In this document: piece by piece, positions 9,729 through 20,634 of the stretch
Layout of the letters: each line of letters starts with the position of its first letter
Position numbering within the stretch: the stretch's first letter is position 1
Assembly: GCA_977006965.1 (NCBI GenBank)
Contig: OZ345353.1
Span: forward strand, 1,116,001 to 1,180,000
DNA: 64,000 bases
Direction of reading: 5' to 3'
From: Phymatolithon calcareum
Lineage: Eukaryota; Rhodophyta; Florideophyceae; Hapalidiales
Made by a program: the position numbers and the translations under genes
Notes under the pieces: model-generated
Told to the model about the DNA's origin: nothing
The model's input: the letters and a program-made list of their open reading frames with translations, nothing else
The model's database searches: none

Positions 9729-9950
9729 GCCACAGGACAGGGGAGTAACTTTCCCCCTCGATGTCCTGAAGGAGACCAGAGGTGCGTTTTTGTAGTCCAC
9801 TGAATCGTGTAACACCAACAAGAAAAGAAAACGCCTCCATAGACAGAATCTAGCCAAAACCTCTTGGCCCTAGGAAAGTTGCCCCAAGCGTCAGCAGATG
9901 CGTTGGTAACTTTTAAATAAAAATCTACCTTTCTTCTTAGACCCGAGTAT

Positions 9951-10507
9951 GCGTTGGAGTGCAATAAGCTCAATTTCAGCACCGGGTCTGAAATACTCAC
10001 CGAGGATTGATTTCCTCCACAACGGAGCTCTGTTAAAAATCATTCTTAGGCACCTTAGCCTTGTCATCCTGTCCCTTATTTGTAACACTCCTGGCAACTT
10101 CTTATTCTTGTTTATCGGGATTTTCACTGAGGGATCCTCTTCGCATTGTTGCCACACTTGGATTGCATCTTCTAATCGCCACTTCTTTGACACTTTACCT
10201 TCTGCTTGTTTCAATGCTTTGTTCAGGTGCTTCTCGTTTCCGTGTTAATGTCCTTCGATACTTCTGCCATATCCTCCTGTCTTCCTCGGTATTCTTCTAC
10301 CTGTTCCAGGTACGTTTTCCGTTTTAACAGGCTTAAAGCAAACCTTTCCGCTTGGAGAGTCCTCATCACCTCCGGACTATCTAGCCGACAGAGCACTCTC
10401 ATTCGATTTTTTCGATGCTCCGCAAATTTCCCGAAGATATACTTTTAAAAAAGACCTTCTGCTGCCTCAATTGCTGATAGCAAACGCTTCGCCATCGGCG
10501 TCAGATG
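9951..10507 (-). pseudogene. LINE-A copy A2, segment 3
   Basis: Minus-strand C-terminal region of the LINE-A ORF (LLSAIEAAEGLF, RMRVLCRL, TRLRCLRMIFNRAPLWRKSIL). Frameshifts and stops are present. Its 5' side joins LINE-A2 segment 2 (11764-11896) once the A4 insertion is removed: the residues HLTP and MAKRLL then become continuous. Confidence 0.85.
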
Positions 10508-11750
10508 GGAGGGGATATTTGATGATTTTATTTTTGAGAGCTCCCAAAGCCTCACCTTGGAGTAACGGGGCAGCTCTTGCATAATCTCTACGCTATAGTC
10601 ATCTGGCTGCTCAAAACGTTCTTGATTCGTAATTCTCTCCCAACAAGAGCTCCGGTAAGTCTCTTGCACTCAAACTCAATTTCTGTACTCATCTTCGATG
10701 ACGCTAGAGTACGTTGTAAGGCGACTAGTTCGACCACCGCGGTAATCCCACAGTACGCACCCAACACTGATTTCCTCCAAAGGGGTGCTCGGTTGAATGT
10801 CAACCTTAGGCACCTTAAACGTGTTGTTCTTTCTCCTATGTAAAGGATCCCTGGTAGCTTGCCTTCAATAGGAATCTTCATTGACCTGCCTTCTTCTTCC
10901 TTTTCCCATACCTTAATTGTTTCTTCTCTCCTCGTCTTCTTCGTGACAGATCCCTCCTGGGATTTCTGAAGGGCTTGTCGCAAGTCTTCATACATCTTGA
11001 GATATTCAATATCCTTCATTGCTTCCTTTACGTCCTCATCTCTTCCAACGTACTCTTCTGTTTCTTCAAGGCGCTTTTTGTGCCTTACCAGGCTTAATGC
11101 AAACCTTTCTGCTTGATGACGTCTCCTCATCTTTGGTGGTCCCAGTCGGCACAGAACTCGCATTCGGTCCCGGCGGTGTTCGGCATACTTTCCGAAAACA
11201 TTTTTGTAGAACAAGCCCTCTGCCGACTCGATTGCCGAGAGCAATCGATTTGTCATTGGAGTAACGTGTAACGCATACTCCCATTTCGGGATAATTAGCG
11301 ACTTAAAGATCCTGATGCATGTCTCCGGTTTGAATCCTCGAACATTCACTCCAAGCTCCCGCAGCTTATGTATGCATCCTGCAGCATTTCGAACTCTTGC
11401 TATGGCCGTGTCATCCGTAACACCCTTGTTATTCATGCTTACCCCAAGATACGAGAGTCTCCAGGCTTGATATAGTTCTCGTCCTGCCAAGTAAAACGTG
11501 TGCTTCTGAAGTCCTTTGTACTTAAGAACTTCGCTTTTTCCTGGTTTTGTGTTCCATTTCATGCCATTTTCGCTTGCCCAACTGGTCGCTATATCAAGAA
11601 GTTTCTGCATTCCTCGTCCTGTCTTCGCTTGAAGCTGAACATCATCTGCGAACAATTGCACAGGACTTTCTGAAACGTTCCTGTCTGTCTTGGAGACGGC
11701 TTCTGCGAATGTGTCCATGAATATATTGTATAGGCATGGACTAAGCGGGG
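10508..11750 (-). mobile_element. LINE-A copy A4, inserted in A2
   Basis: A 5'-truncated LINE-A copy with a 13-bp target duplication TCGGCGTCAGATG (10495-10507 and 11751-11763). Its reading frame is uninterrupted from the truncation point (PLSPCLY, then FADDVQLQ) to the stop at 10588, unlike every other copy here, so it is probably among the youngest. The tail reads AAAATAAAATCATCAAATAT and then CCCC. Confidence 0.9.
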
Positions 11751-11763
11751 TCGGCGTCAGATG

Positions 11764-11896
11764 ACTTGCATACTCCCACTTGGGGAAAATCAACGACTTG
11801 AAAATCCTGATGGGTGGAATCCACTGACATTAACGCCACTCTGCCTAACTTTGTGGACGCATCCAACCGCATTCCGCACTCTCGACATTGCTGTAT
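11764..11896 (-). pseudogene. LINE-A copy A2, segment 2
   Basis: A 133-bp LINE-A piece (DDTAMSRVRNAVGC, FKSLIFPKWEYA) lying between the A4 and A5 insertions. Its codons join exactly to segment 1 at 12684 (TGVT followed by DDTA) and to segment 3 at 10507. It carries a small internal deletion that shifts frame. Confidence 0.85.
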
Positions 11897-12683
11897 CGTC
11901 TGGATATTTGATGATTTTATTTTGAGAGCTCCCAAAGCCTCACCTTGGAGTAACGGGGCAGCTCTTGCGATAATCTCTAAGTTAAAGTCGTCTGGCTACT
12001 CAAAACGTTCTTGATTCGTAGTTCTATCCCAACAAGAGCTCCTGTGAGTCTCTTGCACTCAAACTCAATTTCTGTACTCATCTTCGACGACGGTAGAGTA
12101 CGTTGTAAGGCGACTAGTTCGATCAACGCGGTAATCCCAAAGTAGGCACCCAATACTGATTTCCTCCAAAGGGGTGCTCTGTTGAATGTCAACCTTAGGC
12201 ACCTTAAACGTGTTGTTCTTTCTCCTATGTAAAGGATCCCTGGTAGCTTGCGTTCAATAGGAATCTTCATTGATCTGCCTTCTTCTTCCTTTTCCCATAC
12301 CTTAATTGTTTCTTCTCTCATCCTCTTCTTCGTGACAGATCCCTCCTGGGTTTTCTGAAGGGCTTGTCGCAGGTCTTCATAAATCTTGCGATATTCAATA
12401 TCCTTCATTGCTTCCTTTACGTCCTCATCTCTTCCAAAGTACTCTTCTGTTTCTTCAAGGCGCTTTTTGCGTCTAACCAGGCTTAACGCAAACCTTTCTG
12501 CTTGATGACGTCTCCTCATCTTTGGTGGTCCCAGTTGGCACAGAACTCGCATTCGGTCCCGGCGGTATTCGGCATACTTTCCGAAAACATTCTTTTAGAA
12601 CAAGCCCTCTACCGACTCGATTGCCGAGAGCAATCGATTTGTCATTGGAGTAACGTGTAACGCATACTCCCATTTCGGGATAA
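11897..12683 (-). mobile_element. LINE-A copy A5, inserted in A2
   Basis: A 787-bp 5'-truncated LINE-A copy that begins at IIPKWEYALHVTP on the minus strand and ends with the family tail. It is very close in sequence to A4 and to the copy at 52901-54994. No clear target duplication is seen. The host sequence joins across it without loss. Confidence 0.8.
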
Positions 12684-13570
12684 TTGTAACTCCAGTGCTG
12701 TTCAAACTAATGCCCAGGGAGGACAGTCTCCACGCTTGGTGTAGCTCTTTTCTGGAAAGCATGAACTTTTGCTTAGGTAACCTCTTGTACTTAAGCACTT
12801 CGCTCTTTCCAGGCTTTGTGTTCCATGTCATAGAATTTTCGTCTGCTCACTCCGTGGCTATATCCAGTAGCCTTCGTAACTCATTCGCATTCCTGGCCTG
12901 CAGAAGCACATCGTCCGCAAATAACTGAACTGACTGCTCGGAGACAGTTCCTGTAACTTTTCCAGCGGCTTCGGCAAACTTATCCATGAATAAGTTATAA
13001 AGGCACGAGCTTAATAGGGACCCTGGTGGAACACCTCTGTCGATAATGCACGATGTTTTTGATTCGTCCCCTGCGGATGTGATCCACGACGGCTTCAGCA
13101 AGTAGGCTACCATCCGAGTAATGTGCATCGGCAATTTGGTGGTCAGACGCTCCATGAGGATGTCCCTTGGGACACTATCATAGGCTGCAGATAGGTCGAG
13201 GACTGCAACATAAGGATGCCCACTTCTCATAGTATTGTTTGCCCGGAGTATGGCCAGATACGTGCTCATATCCCTCCGGAAACCAAGTTGTGCCTTGATG
13301 AAGCGGTAGTGATCTCTAATGTAAGACTCGAGTGCTGAGTCGACAATTTTCCTGGGTTGGCTTAGGAAATGGGTCGGTAGTTTGCCGCAATGTGCGCTGG
13401 TCCTTTCTTGTATAAGGCAATAAGTGTTGCTTGTCTCCATTGGCGTGGGAGGCATTTCAGTCGGCCACATGTCTCCCATACAGCCAATGTCTGGTCGAAG
13501 CATACTTCCTTGTTAGCATGTAGCATATCAACCGCTACGCCGTCTGGACCAACCGCCTTCCCTTTTGGGG
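12684..13570 (-). pseudogene. LINE-A copy A2, segment 1 (RT domain)
   Basis: Minus-strand reverse transcriptase with RKIVDSALESY, YVAVLDLSAAYDSVPRD, a degraded GVPPGSLL box and FADDVLLQARN. The conserved Trp after DIAT is TGA (12847-12849). The 5' truncation lies near 13570. Confidence 0.85.
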
Positions 13571-14334
13571 CCCTCGTGTGTACTGTGCGACAACGGTAGC
13601 ATTCGGATTACAGTTTACAATTGCGATTTGTTGTATGGTATCTTTCGTTTCCTCTGCGGAAACGATCCGCGACGAAAAAAGAGTTGCTAACCTTTATTGC
13701 AAGTACTTGGTTTTCATTCTTTCTTTATTGCGGAAATTGGTATGAGAGATCCCAAAGAGGTTCAAAATTCCCGAACAAAGTTCCGGTGTGGGTTTCATTT
13801 TGTCCTCGAGGTTCCTAGAGAATCTTTTTGTCCAGTCAAACCGCTTTGTAGCGAAACCGTGTGACCTACTTGGTTTTCGCGAGAGCCAAGAGCTCTTCTA
13901 AATTTGGCGGTGACACAGCAAAGATTCTATGCACTTGCTTCTCCGCTGTTCTTCTCTATGGCCCTTTTCTTGACGCCAGAGCTTCCCTTCTGTCTTCCGG
14001 AGTCGTCATGAGACGCATTTTTCAAATGACTTAACTTAGTCAAGAGAGAATCAGTTTGCCAGCGTCTTCAATGGTGTATTAATTCTGGTCGTTCATTGAA
14101 CAAAATGTATGATATGTTCTCACAATGATTGAACTAGACCCAGATGATCTGGGTATACCAAGAATAGTTTCATACTGCTGATTGCCCGCTTGGAGATGCC
14201 TAGGCCGTCGCGGGTTTGAGACGTTCATGTGGACTCGTGCGTCCTGGAACCAGTAGTGTGCGTTTCCTCCTTGTAGAATCATATTTCGAGTAACAGGGAG
14301 CCAAGGAGTTCTGCCCTAAACGACTGGTAGGTAA
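13571..14334. other. Spacer, nothing recognised
   Basis: No open frame over 70 codons looks coding and no similarity to other parts of the window was found. Confidence 0.5.
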
Positions 14335-14451
14335 AACGGCCGGCCTTAATCAAAGTAGAATATCTGTGCAGGAAAAGACTTTCAAGGATACTCAAATTTT
14401 TTAAAATGAGAACTTTCTCGAGAGCTAAGCTTAGGTGTTAATTTAAGAACT
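14335..14451 (+). repeat. Repeat E, left part of copy E1
   Basis: The sequence from TAATCAAAGTAGAA onward matches 19385-19530 with about 75-80% identity by eye. The copy is interrupted at 14452 by a TIR element and resumes at 15814. Confidence 0.65.
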
Positions 14452-14703
14452 TCGGCCGTGAAATACCAGGCCATAAGAACGGTAGATAGTTGAAGCAAAT
14501 TAATCAGCGCAAGAGCTCAAACTGTGGAATTATTTAGAAGCAGTAGAGAACTAGTGACGAGCCTTTTGGGACAATTTTTTAAATGCCAATTGAGCTCCCG
14601 TTCAAAAGTTATGACATATAAAAACTGTTGGAGCATACACTGTCTTTCTGCTTAAACAGAAACGAAGAAGCACTTAATCGAGAGCGCTTTTGATGTTCTA
14701 CAT

Positions 14704-15412
14704 ATGGATAAAACCCCACTCGAGTGGATGCCCACCGGCGTTATCAACAATGTGCAGAGTGGTGAACGCCGTCTACGGCAAGTGAAAAAACTGGTTTACG
14801 CCATAGTGAAGAAGAAGAAAGTAGATTTTTATTTAAAAGTTACCAACGCATTTGCTGATGCTTGGTGCAACTTTTCGACAGCCAAGAAAATATGGCTTGA
14901 TTCTGTCCTATGAAGGGTTTCGTAGTGGGTGTTCCACAGCTCGGTGGTCTAAAAAAACCACCTCTGGTCCCCTGAGGGGCTTCGAGGGGGGAATATAGTC
15001 CACGTTTCTGTGTCACGCGGGGTTCAGATTTGCAGGGAATGCTTACTATGCTATGAGGGGATGAGGATTGTCTATAGCCTGGAGCATGTCCAATAGGTCG
15101 TCAAGTGCTCGCTTAGTCCAGACGCTGTCTTCTTTTGTGAATGTATCCTTCGAAAGTCCGTTTGTGACGTCTTCAATAGCATCTTTCGCACACTCACTGG
15201 TCTGTTCGATGAGGATGGAGGTACTCATCGGTGGGAACATTCCATATGCCCACTTGATTTCAAGTGTTCAGTGCCGTCTTGAGTTCAATAGCAGGTGCGG
15301 TGGTAGTATATTTTTCGAATACGCCGTAATGAAGAAAATCATCGGCTCCACACTATTCGGTGCAGCAGATACCTCCGATGTGAATAGTGATTTGGCACAA
15401 AGGGGAAAATGA
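14704..15412 (+). pseudogene. Small ORF of the TIR element, split by LINE-C2
   Basis: ATG at 14704 follows a TATAAAA box at 14617-14623. The frame runs to a Lys codon at 14809, where LINE-C2 is inserted, and continues in the same phase after the insertion (KIIGSTLFGAADTSDV) to TGA at 15410-15412. Removing LINE-C2 and one target repeat gives about 62 residues. I do not recognise the protein. Preserved phase and a promoter-like upstream region suggest it was a real gene of the element. Confidence 0.45.
14813..15320 (-). mobile_element. LINE-C copy C2, truncated
   Basis: A minus-strand LINE-C 3' end with the C-terminal ORF codons (MFPPMSTS, KDAIEDV, WTKRALDDLL) and the tail AACTTTTAAATAAAAATCTA followed by TTC repeats. 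The flanks ACGCCATAGTGAAG (from 14799) and ACGCCGTAATGAAG (15321-15334) are a slightly diverged target duplication. Confidence 0.8.
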
Positions 15413-15813
15413 CAACCGTAACTCAATTGATGTAACTGGATTTCTTAGGTAACTGTACAACCTCAGTAATAAGCCAAAGTGTGCTTGCATCAGCTCTGAT
15501 GCGAAAGTTCTGCTCAGTGAAAAGTAGGACGCATTGGATGAGTGTGCTCGAGATCAAGTACCTACCTCTCGATGACGCATGGATAGAGTTACGTTTTCTT
15601 GACTATGGAAAGTATTTGAAGTACTATCGAGGGGCGGAGAGATCCCGAAGCACATTAAAATCGCCATAACTTTTGAACGAAGAACGTTTGAAGAATTCTG
15701 TTTTCACTTCTGGATCATTCACTGAGAACTGCGTCAATGAGCTCATTTAATTTTCATCGCGTTAAACGCACTGATTTCGAATCTGCTAAAAGGGCTTAGT
15801 ATTTCACGGCCGA

Positions 15814-16141
15814 GGGTCTTAAACAATAATTACCTCTCCAAGAGGGAAAGAAAGGTAGAACATGTATTCAGAGAAACAAAATTGCATTTTGAGACTCATC
15901 GCGGACGTAAGAGCCCATTCGTACAGGCAGACTCTGGCAAAACTGTTCGAAGTGTGGAGAATAACGAGCCATTCAGACAAGAGACGTGGAAGGGTTGACT
16001 CGATTCTTATTTTCATCTGGAGAGCACTCTAACCTGCTTTACCTTCGTCTAGATTGACTTTTGGACGGAAAAATCTATTAATCAAAGAAGTCAACGAAGT
16101 GGAAAATGGAGTATATTGCTGTGTGCCTTCCTAAACGCCAC
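15814..16141 (+). repeat. Repeat E, middle part of copy E1
   Basis: About 300 bp highly similar to 19540-19840 (for example GAACATGTATTCAGAGAAAC and GAGAGCACTC in both). Copies contain stops in all frames, so E looks non-coding or long dead. The break at 16141 is a LINE-A insertion. Confidence 0.8.
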
Positions 16142-16663
16142 ATGAGGAGAGCATATCATACTAAAAGGTTCGCTTTCAGCCTAGTTAGACGGAAGAAGTA
16201 CCTAGAAGATGCAGAACAATATGGAGGAAGAGTAGAGGATTTCGTGGACATATCAAAGGATAATTGGTATCTCAGAGAAGAGGAGGACCTTAAATGAGCG
16301 TTAAAATACGCGGAAGACGGAATGGTGTCGAAATAGCGCCGACTAAAGGAAATCGTTAAAGGCTGGAAGGAGGAAGAAGGGTGGAAAATAAAAATCGCAT
16401 GGACAAGCCGAACAAGTTACCGGAAGCGCTACTACCGCTGCTTTGATTGAACTCGTCGCGCTTCAACGAGCACTGCGATCCACAGAAATGGACCAGGAGA
16501 CTGAATATGAATGCAAAAGACTCACTCGGGCCCTCACGAGAAGAAAATTTTGCATTAAGAAGATTTTAGGAGAGCAGAGTGCGACCGACACGGAAGACAG
16601 TGAGAAGTGGCGCTGTTACTCAAATTATGGTTTAGGGAGCTTTTAAAATAAAACATCACGTAT
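16142..16663 (+). mobile_element. LINE-A copy A9, inserted in repeat E
   Basis: A plus-strand LINE-A C-terminal fragment (RHMRRAYHTKRFAFSLVRRKKYLED, given here in parts: RHMRRAYHTK, FAFSLVRRKKYLED) ending GGGAGCTTTTAAAATAAA. Flanks CCTAAACGCCAC (16130-16141) and CCTAAGCGCCAC (16664-16675) are a target duplication with one mismatch. Multiple stops and shifts. Confidence 0.85.
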
Positions 16664-16870
16664 CCTAAGCGCCACTCTTGCGTTTTAATCTAGAAACAGT
16701 GCAGAACAAAATCCCGTTTTTACCTCTGCGCGCTACGCGTTCTAGATACCACGTAGTGCCCACCTGCTAGATTGGCTTTCCGACGGGCAAAATCTATAAA
16801 CGAAAAAAGTGCATGTAATAGAGATGGAATATAATGCTGTGAGCCTTCCTAAGTGCCACTCAGGCCCCCT
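16664..16870 (+). repeat. Repeat E, right part of copy E1
   Basis: This continues repeat E (TTTAATCTAGAAACAGTG, then GTTCTAGATACCACGTAGTG; compare 19850-19930). It ends with a second copy of the 90-bp block found at 16045-16135, a partial tandem duplication. Confidence 0.7.
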
Positions 16871-17116
16871 CTCGAATACCACAGTGCGTGTTGCGAAATT
16901 TCTCCAACAGTCTGTTACCAATACTATGCCGTGTATGATCGTGCATTCTGCGTTCTTGGGTCTCTAATAATAATATTTTCCGACAATATAACTGGTAAAT
17001 CTCGTCCGTGACAACGATTGAACGAAATTATCAAACCGAGTCGACCACCGCCAACCTTCCCATTGAAAGATTAGAACTCACCCAAGGTGACCTTCAGCTG
17101 CAAACACAACAAAGAT

Positions 17117-18622
17117 ATGGAGCAACTGCTTTGCGAGAGTATCCGACCTGGAGCTGTCGTATTTGGTCGGGTTACGAGCTTTCCCTGGTGGCCGGCAGTT
17201 GTCGGACGATGTCCTTCTACCGGTGAGTGGAGAGATAACAAGCAACGAACATGGGTCTTCTTCTTTAATGACAACACTGGGGCGTGGTTGAGGATTCGAG
17301 ACATGCGCCCCTTCACCAAAGCGACGCAAGAAGCCATGACGGAAATCAACAGCACCAACACAAAGTTTCGCAAGTATCTCGACCGTATTGATGAAGCTTG
17401 TCAACTCGCTCAAGAATACCTCGAAGTGCCAATGATAACAAGACCGCTGTGTGACTATAGTGCCAATTTGACGAACGCTGCTCTAGAACTCGTTCACACT
17501 TCAAACTTCGATTCGCGGAGAGCAAATCACCAAAATGCCTTAAGTACAGAGCAAGAAGAGAGGCAAAATACCACGACGCTAGCTCAATTGCTGCACAAAA
17601 ATGAAGCCATGGCTAAACTCGCTGCACAAGAGCCCACTGAACCGTACGTGCGGAGCAGTGACGTTAGTATTTCTGACCACACACAAACCTATGAAAAAGA
17701 CACAGAAGAAGACGGTGAGAATAGTGGACAACGTCCTCGTCGAAAGCGGAAAAGGTCCACACGTTACCTAGACATATTCGATACATTTGAACCGCGCGCC
17801 AAGCACTCGAAAAACAGGCACGACCGGGGTGTCACAAAGAATAACCTGCAGTACTCCGGGCACAAGGACCATGCGGTCGTTTTAACGCGTCCGGAAAAAG
17901 AAATAGTCACGAAAGTGTATGAATCGCCCATGAGAGCTGACCAGGCCAAAGCCAACACGGACATCGATACCAGATTTCGGAGCACGGGCAGTGAGCGCGG
18001 AGCGGGGAACATGGCGGGGCGAAGCGCTCAGAACATTCAGAGCCATGAGCAACTTATAAGCGATCATCCAAATATATCTCGCAGAGAATGGGCCTCACCG
18101 TCAAGTATGGCGGACTCAAGCTCAACAAAGACGAATGGCAATGTCGTCGAGTCACGCCTACTCAGAGGTCGTGGTTCACGCGCCAAGGATGCAGCTCCCC
18201 CTGTGTATGGCTTTGTCTCTTCGGCAAATGAACATAGAGTCGCGCACAAGCGCGCGCCGGCAGTCGATGATTGTCAGATTATTCACGGTCTGCAGAACCG
18301 CGTCAAAGCGCTTGAGGACCAGGTACACTCGCTGCGGCAGCGGCCCGGACTTGGCGGCAGTGCTAACCTTGGTGAGGACGCATCAGCGGCATCCATTGAA
18401 TCTGCAATAGACATGCTTGTTCGGGCGACGGGTCAGTTTGCTCGGAGCCGCGGTTATGACGCAGACAGAATCCATCGCGGCATCGATGCACTTTGGCCGA
18501 AGCCACCGTCCGCAGGCTCAGACGTCGGGGGTCTGAAGATGAACCATGACGAGCAAGGTTTTGTGAACTCCCTTGCTCGATCGTTGGTGTGGACTGCGTG
18601 GAAGAAAGGTCGGAGATCTTAG
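17117..18622 (+). CDS. PWWP-domain protein
   Basis: A 501-residue protein. Near the N-terminus it has a canonical PWWP core (residues 23-26 are exactly P-W-W-P, in GRVTSFPWWPAVVG) followed by a WVFFFND strand and a helical segment, the fold that binds methylated histone tails and DNA. The rest is polar and probably disordered, with a basic nuclear-localisation-like cluster (PRRKRKRSTR, about residue 210), a predicted coiled coil around NRVKALEDQVHSLRQR and a compact C-terminal region (DMLVRATGQFARSRGYDADRI). The ATG at 17117 is chosen; an earlier in-frame GTG at 17087 is not needed. No intron is seen. Probable role: chromatin-associated adaptor in the nucleus, inferred from the single domain. 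The partner and target mark are unknown. Confidence 0.85.
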   Translation: MEQLLCESIRPGAVVFGRVTSFPWWPAVVGRCPSTGEWRDNKQRTWVFFFNDNTGAWLRIRDMRPFTKATQEAMTEINSTNTKFRKYLDRIDEACQLAQEYLEVPMITRPLCDYSANLTNAALELVHTSNFDSRRANHQNALSTEQEERQNTTTLAQLLHKNEAMAKLAAQEPTEPYVRSSDVSISDHTQTYEKDTEEDGENSGQRPRRKRKRSTRYLDIFDTFEPRAKHSKNRHDRGVTKNNLQYSGHKDHAVVLTRPEKEIVTKVYESPMRADQAKANTDIDTRFRSTGSERGAGNMAGRSAQNIQSHEQLISDHPNISRREWASPSSMADSSSTKTNGNVVESRLLRGRGSRAKDAAPPVYGFVSSANEHRVAHKRAPAVDDCQIIHGLQNRVKALEDQVHSLRQRPGLGGSANLGEDASAASIESAIDMLVRATGQFARSRGYDADRIHRGIDALWPKPPSAGSDVGGLKMNHDEQGFVNSLARSLVWTAWKKGRRS

Positions 18623-19340
18623 GGAAAGTCTTGGTGAGGCTTTTGCGAGGTGGCCAATGTGTTGTGGGAGAGCAGATCATACTGTACATTGCGGTTTTTT
18701 CTCTGTATTCCCTTTTCTCGAATGCAGCCTAAATTGTCAATTGGCTCTGAAAATCGCGGGCACCTCTATTCTTGATTAATTTAGTTTTTGCGTTGGACAT
18801 CGATATGGAAGATAGTGTACAAAAGATCTCTACAGATACCTCGATGACACTCCAGTGAGGCGTCGTAGTTGTGTGAGAGAAAGGAACTTCACCCTGTTGA
18901 CGGAAGTGACGGGGTGAAGAATCAGCTTAAACATAGCGTTGAGCACTCATCTAATGACCGGAAAGGATTCTCAAGCAATCTTGACAAACGAGCGTGAGAA
19001 TAATTACCGTGGTGAACGATCTTTCGGTTCTATAATAATTATATTATTGCAACTAGCAAGAGCATTATGATTATTTGCGATTGTTCATGCAGTTTGCTTA
19101 TTTCTTGTTATATTATTCGAGAAGGCTCACGATTGCACTCAAGAACTATTTCTTCTACACTTGCACGCTACATGCATCGCTTAGCATGAAAAAGTACAAC
19201 AAATAAGTTTTGAGTGGAATGAAGAGCTTTCCCGAACCCTTGCCATCACCAAAAGACGATATTTCGACCTTCACAGCGAAGTCCAAGGCGTGAAACATAT
19301 CTCCTCTGTTTTACGTAACAAACCATTGGTGCCATGATTC
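18623..19340. other. Spacer, nothing recognised
   Basis: AT-rich 3' flank of the PWWP gene. I found no open frame, repeat match or RNA motif that I can support. Confidence 0.5.
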
Positions 19341-19930
19341 ACAAATCAGAAAACTAACACAACGATCGGTGAGAAACACCGGGCCGTAATCAAAGTAGAA
19401 GATCGCCGGAAGAGTACACGGCAAAACGGTAGAAGATCTGCACAGGAAGTGACTGTTAGAGATACTCCAATTTTTGAAAAATAGGATCTTGCTCGAGAGT
19501 AAAGTTCAGGCGTTAATTCAAAAATTAATTACTTCTGCAACGGAGAAAGAAAGGTTGAACATGTATTCAGAGAAACAAGAAATACATTTTGAGACTCATT
19601 GCGGACAAAAGACTCCATTCGTACTGGCAGACTGTCGCAAAATTGTTCGAAGTGAGGAGAATAAGGAGCCATTCGGACCAAACCCGTAGAAGGGTTGACC
19701 AGATTCTTGCTTTATCTGGAGAGCACTCGAACCTGCTTTACCTCCGTCTAGAATGACTATTGGACGGACAAATCTATAAACCAAAGAAGTCCACGAAATA
19801 GAGGATGGAATATAATGCTGTGTGCCTTCCTACGCGTCACTCTTGCCATTTAATCTAGAAGCAGTGTAGCACAAGAGCCAATTTTCTCCTTTAGCGCGCT
19901 TCATGTTCTAGATCCCACGTAGTGACCTTG
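19341..19930 (+). repeat. Repeat E, copy E2 (uninterrupted)
   Basis: The uninterrupted relative of the E sequence at 14335-16870. It shows the order of the parts without the TIR and LINE insertions and was the reference used to join those pieces. Stops occur in all frames. Class unknown. Confidence 0.75.
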
Positions 19931-20634
19931 CTGCTCAAGAATATCTTCAGACACCAATGAGTCATCAACAACTTAGCTCCATGTGCGCCAACAGGAGCAC
20001 TGAGCAGACCAATATTAGTACTTATTCCAACTACCTTCCGCTAAACGTTTGCCTGGTTGACGTCGATATTTGTACCCTTCCGACCCTGGTCATCGGCGCT
20101 AGATTGTCATGTGTTAGCATACGAGAGCTCATCAGAATAATATTATTGTTTTTCGAATCTCTCAAGCCTTGAGTGAAGACGCAGCGGCGTGCGAAAAGGA
20201 GTAAACTGAGACTGCTCTCCCGGAGCTCGAAATTGCAACACAGAGATTGCAATTTCGATCTGAGCTTCTTGATTCTTTGTAAGATTTTCCATGACGCCCA
20301 AGTCCTCCTTCGTTTTTTCTACGAAACGTTTTCGTGACAGCATACAGAGCTAAAAGTCTCTGTCCCTTCCCCGTAAAATACTTCTTCTCTTCAAGGGTTG
20401 GTGCTCCACCTCGTTTCGGGGTCCACAGCACTTGTCACACAACAGAAATAATTTAACGGAAAGAAGAACGTCATTCTGCAAAAGATCAATGCGAGAGTGA
20501 AGCATCGTGAAGTAATTCATATAGGACGGAATTTAGCCGCCATGGAATTTCGCTGCGAAGACAGCAAACTCAACAGGCACAAATTCGTCAACGAAAAAGT
20601 CGTATGGGCTCGGCTTTGATGTGTTTTTTTAATT
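19931..20634. other. Spacer, nothing recognised
   Basis: Short frames exist on both strands (for example 20162-20431 on the minus strand) but none has a recognisable motif or a second copy. Confidence 0.45.

Larger units (their letters stand above)
8622..9934 (+). mobile_element. LINE-C copy C1, truncated, inserted in LINE-A2
   Basis: It is flanked by a 16-bp direct repeat TCTTAGACCCGAGTAT (8606-8621 and 9935-9950) that is LINE-A coding sequence. It ends on the plus strand in AACTTTTAAATAAAAATCTA followed by a C/T-rich tail. Without the internal hAT element (8931-9728) it is only about 510 bp, a 5'-truncated copy of the family also seen at 14813-15320 and 48836-50462. Confidence 0.85.
14452..15813. 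mobile_element. TIR DNA transposon, MULE-like layout
   Basis: The ends are perfect 15-bp inverted repeats TCGGCCGTGAAATAC (14452-14466 and 15799-15813). A second perfect inverted pair, CGTTCAAAAGTTATG (14599-14613) and CATAACTTTTGAACG (15665-15679), lies about 133 bp in from each TIR, showing long degenerate arms of roughly 160-190 bp. It interrupts repeat E. Flanking duplications are too diverged to call. Without the LINE-C2 insertion it is about 850 bp. The long arms suggest a Mutator-like element, but this is inference. Confidence 0.65.

Noticed and set aside
12683-12684. An internal deletion in a LINE-A copy
   Set aside because: The junction is the 5' boundary of inserted copy A5; the missing codons are at 11764-11896.
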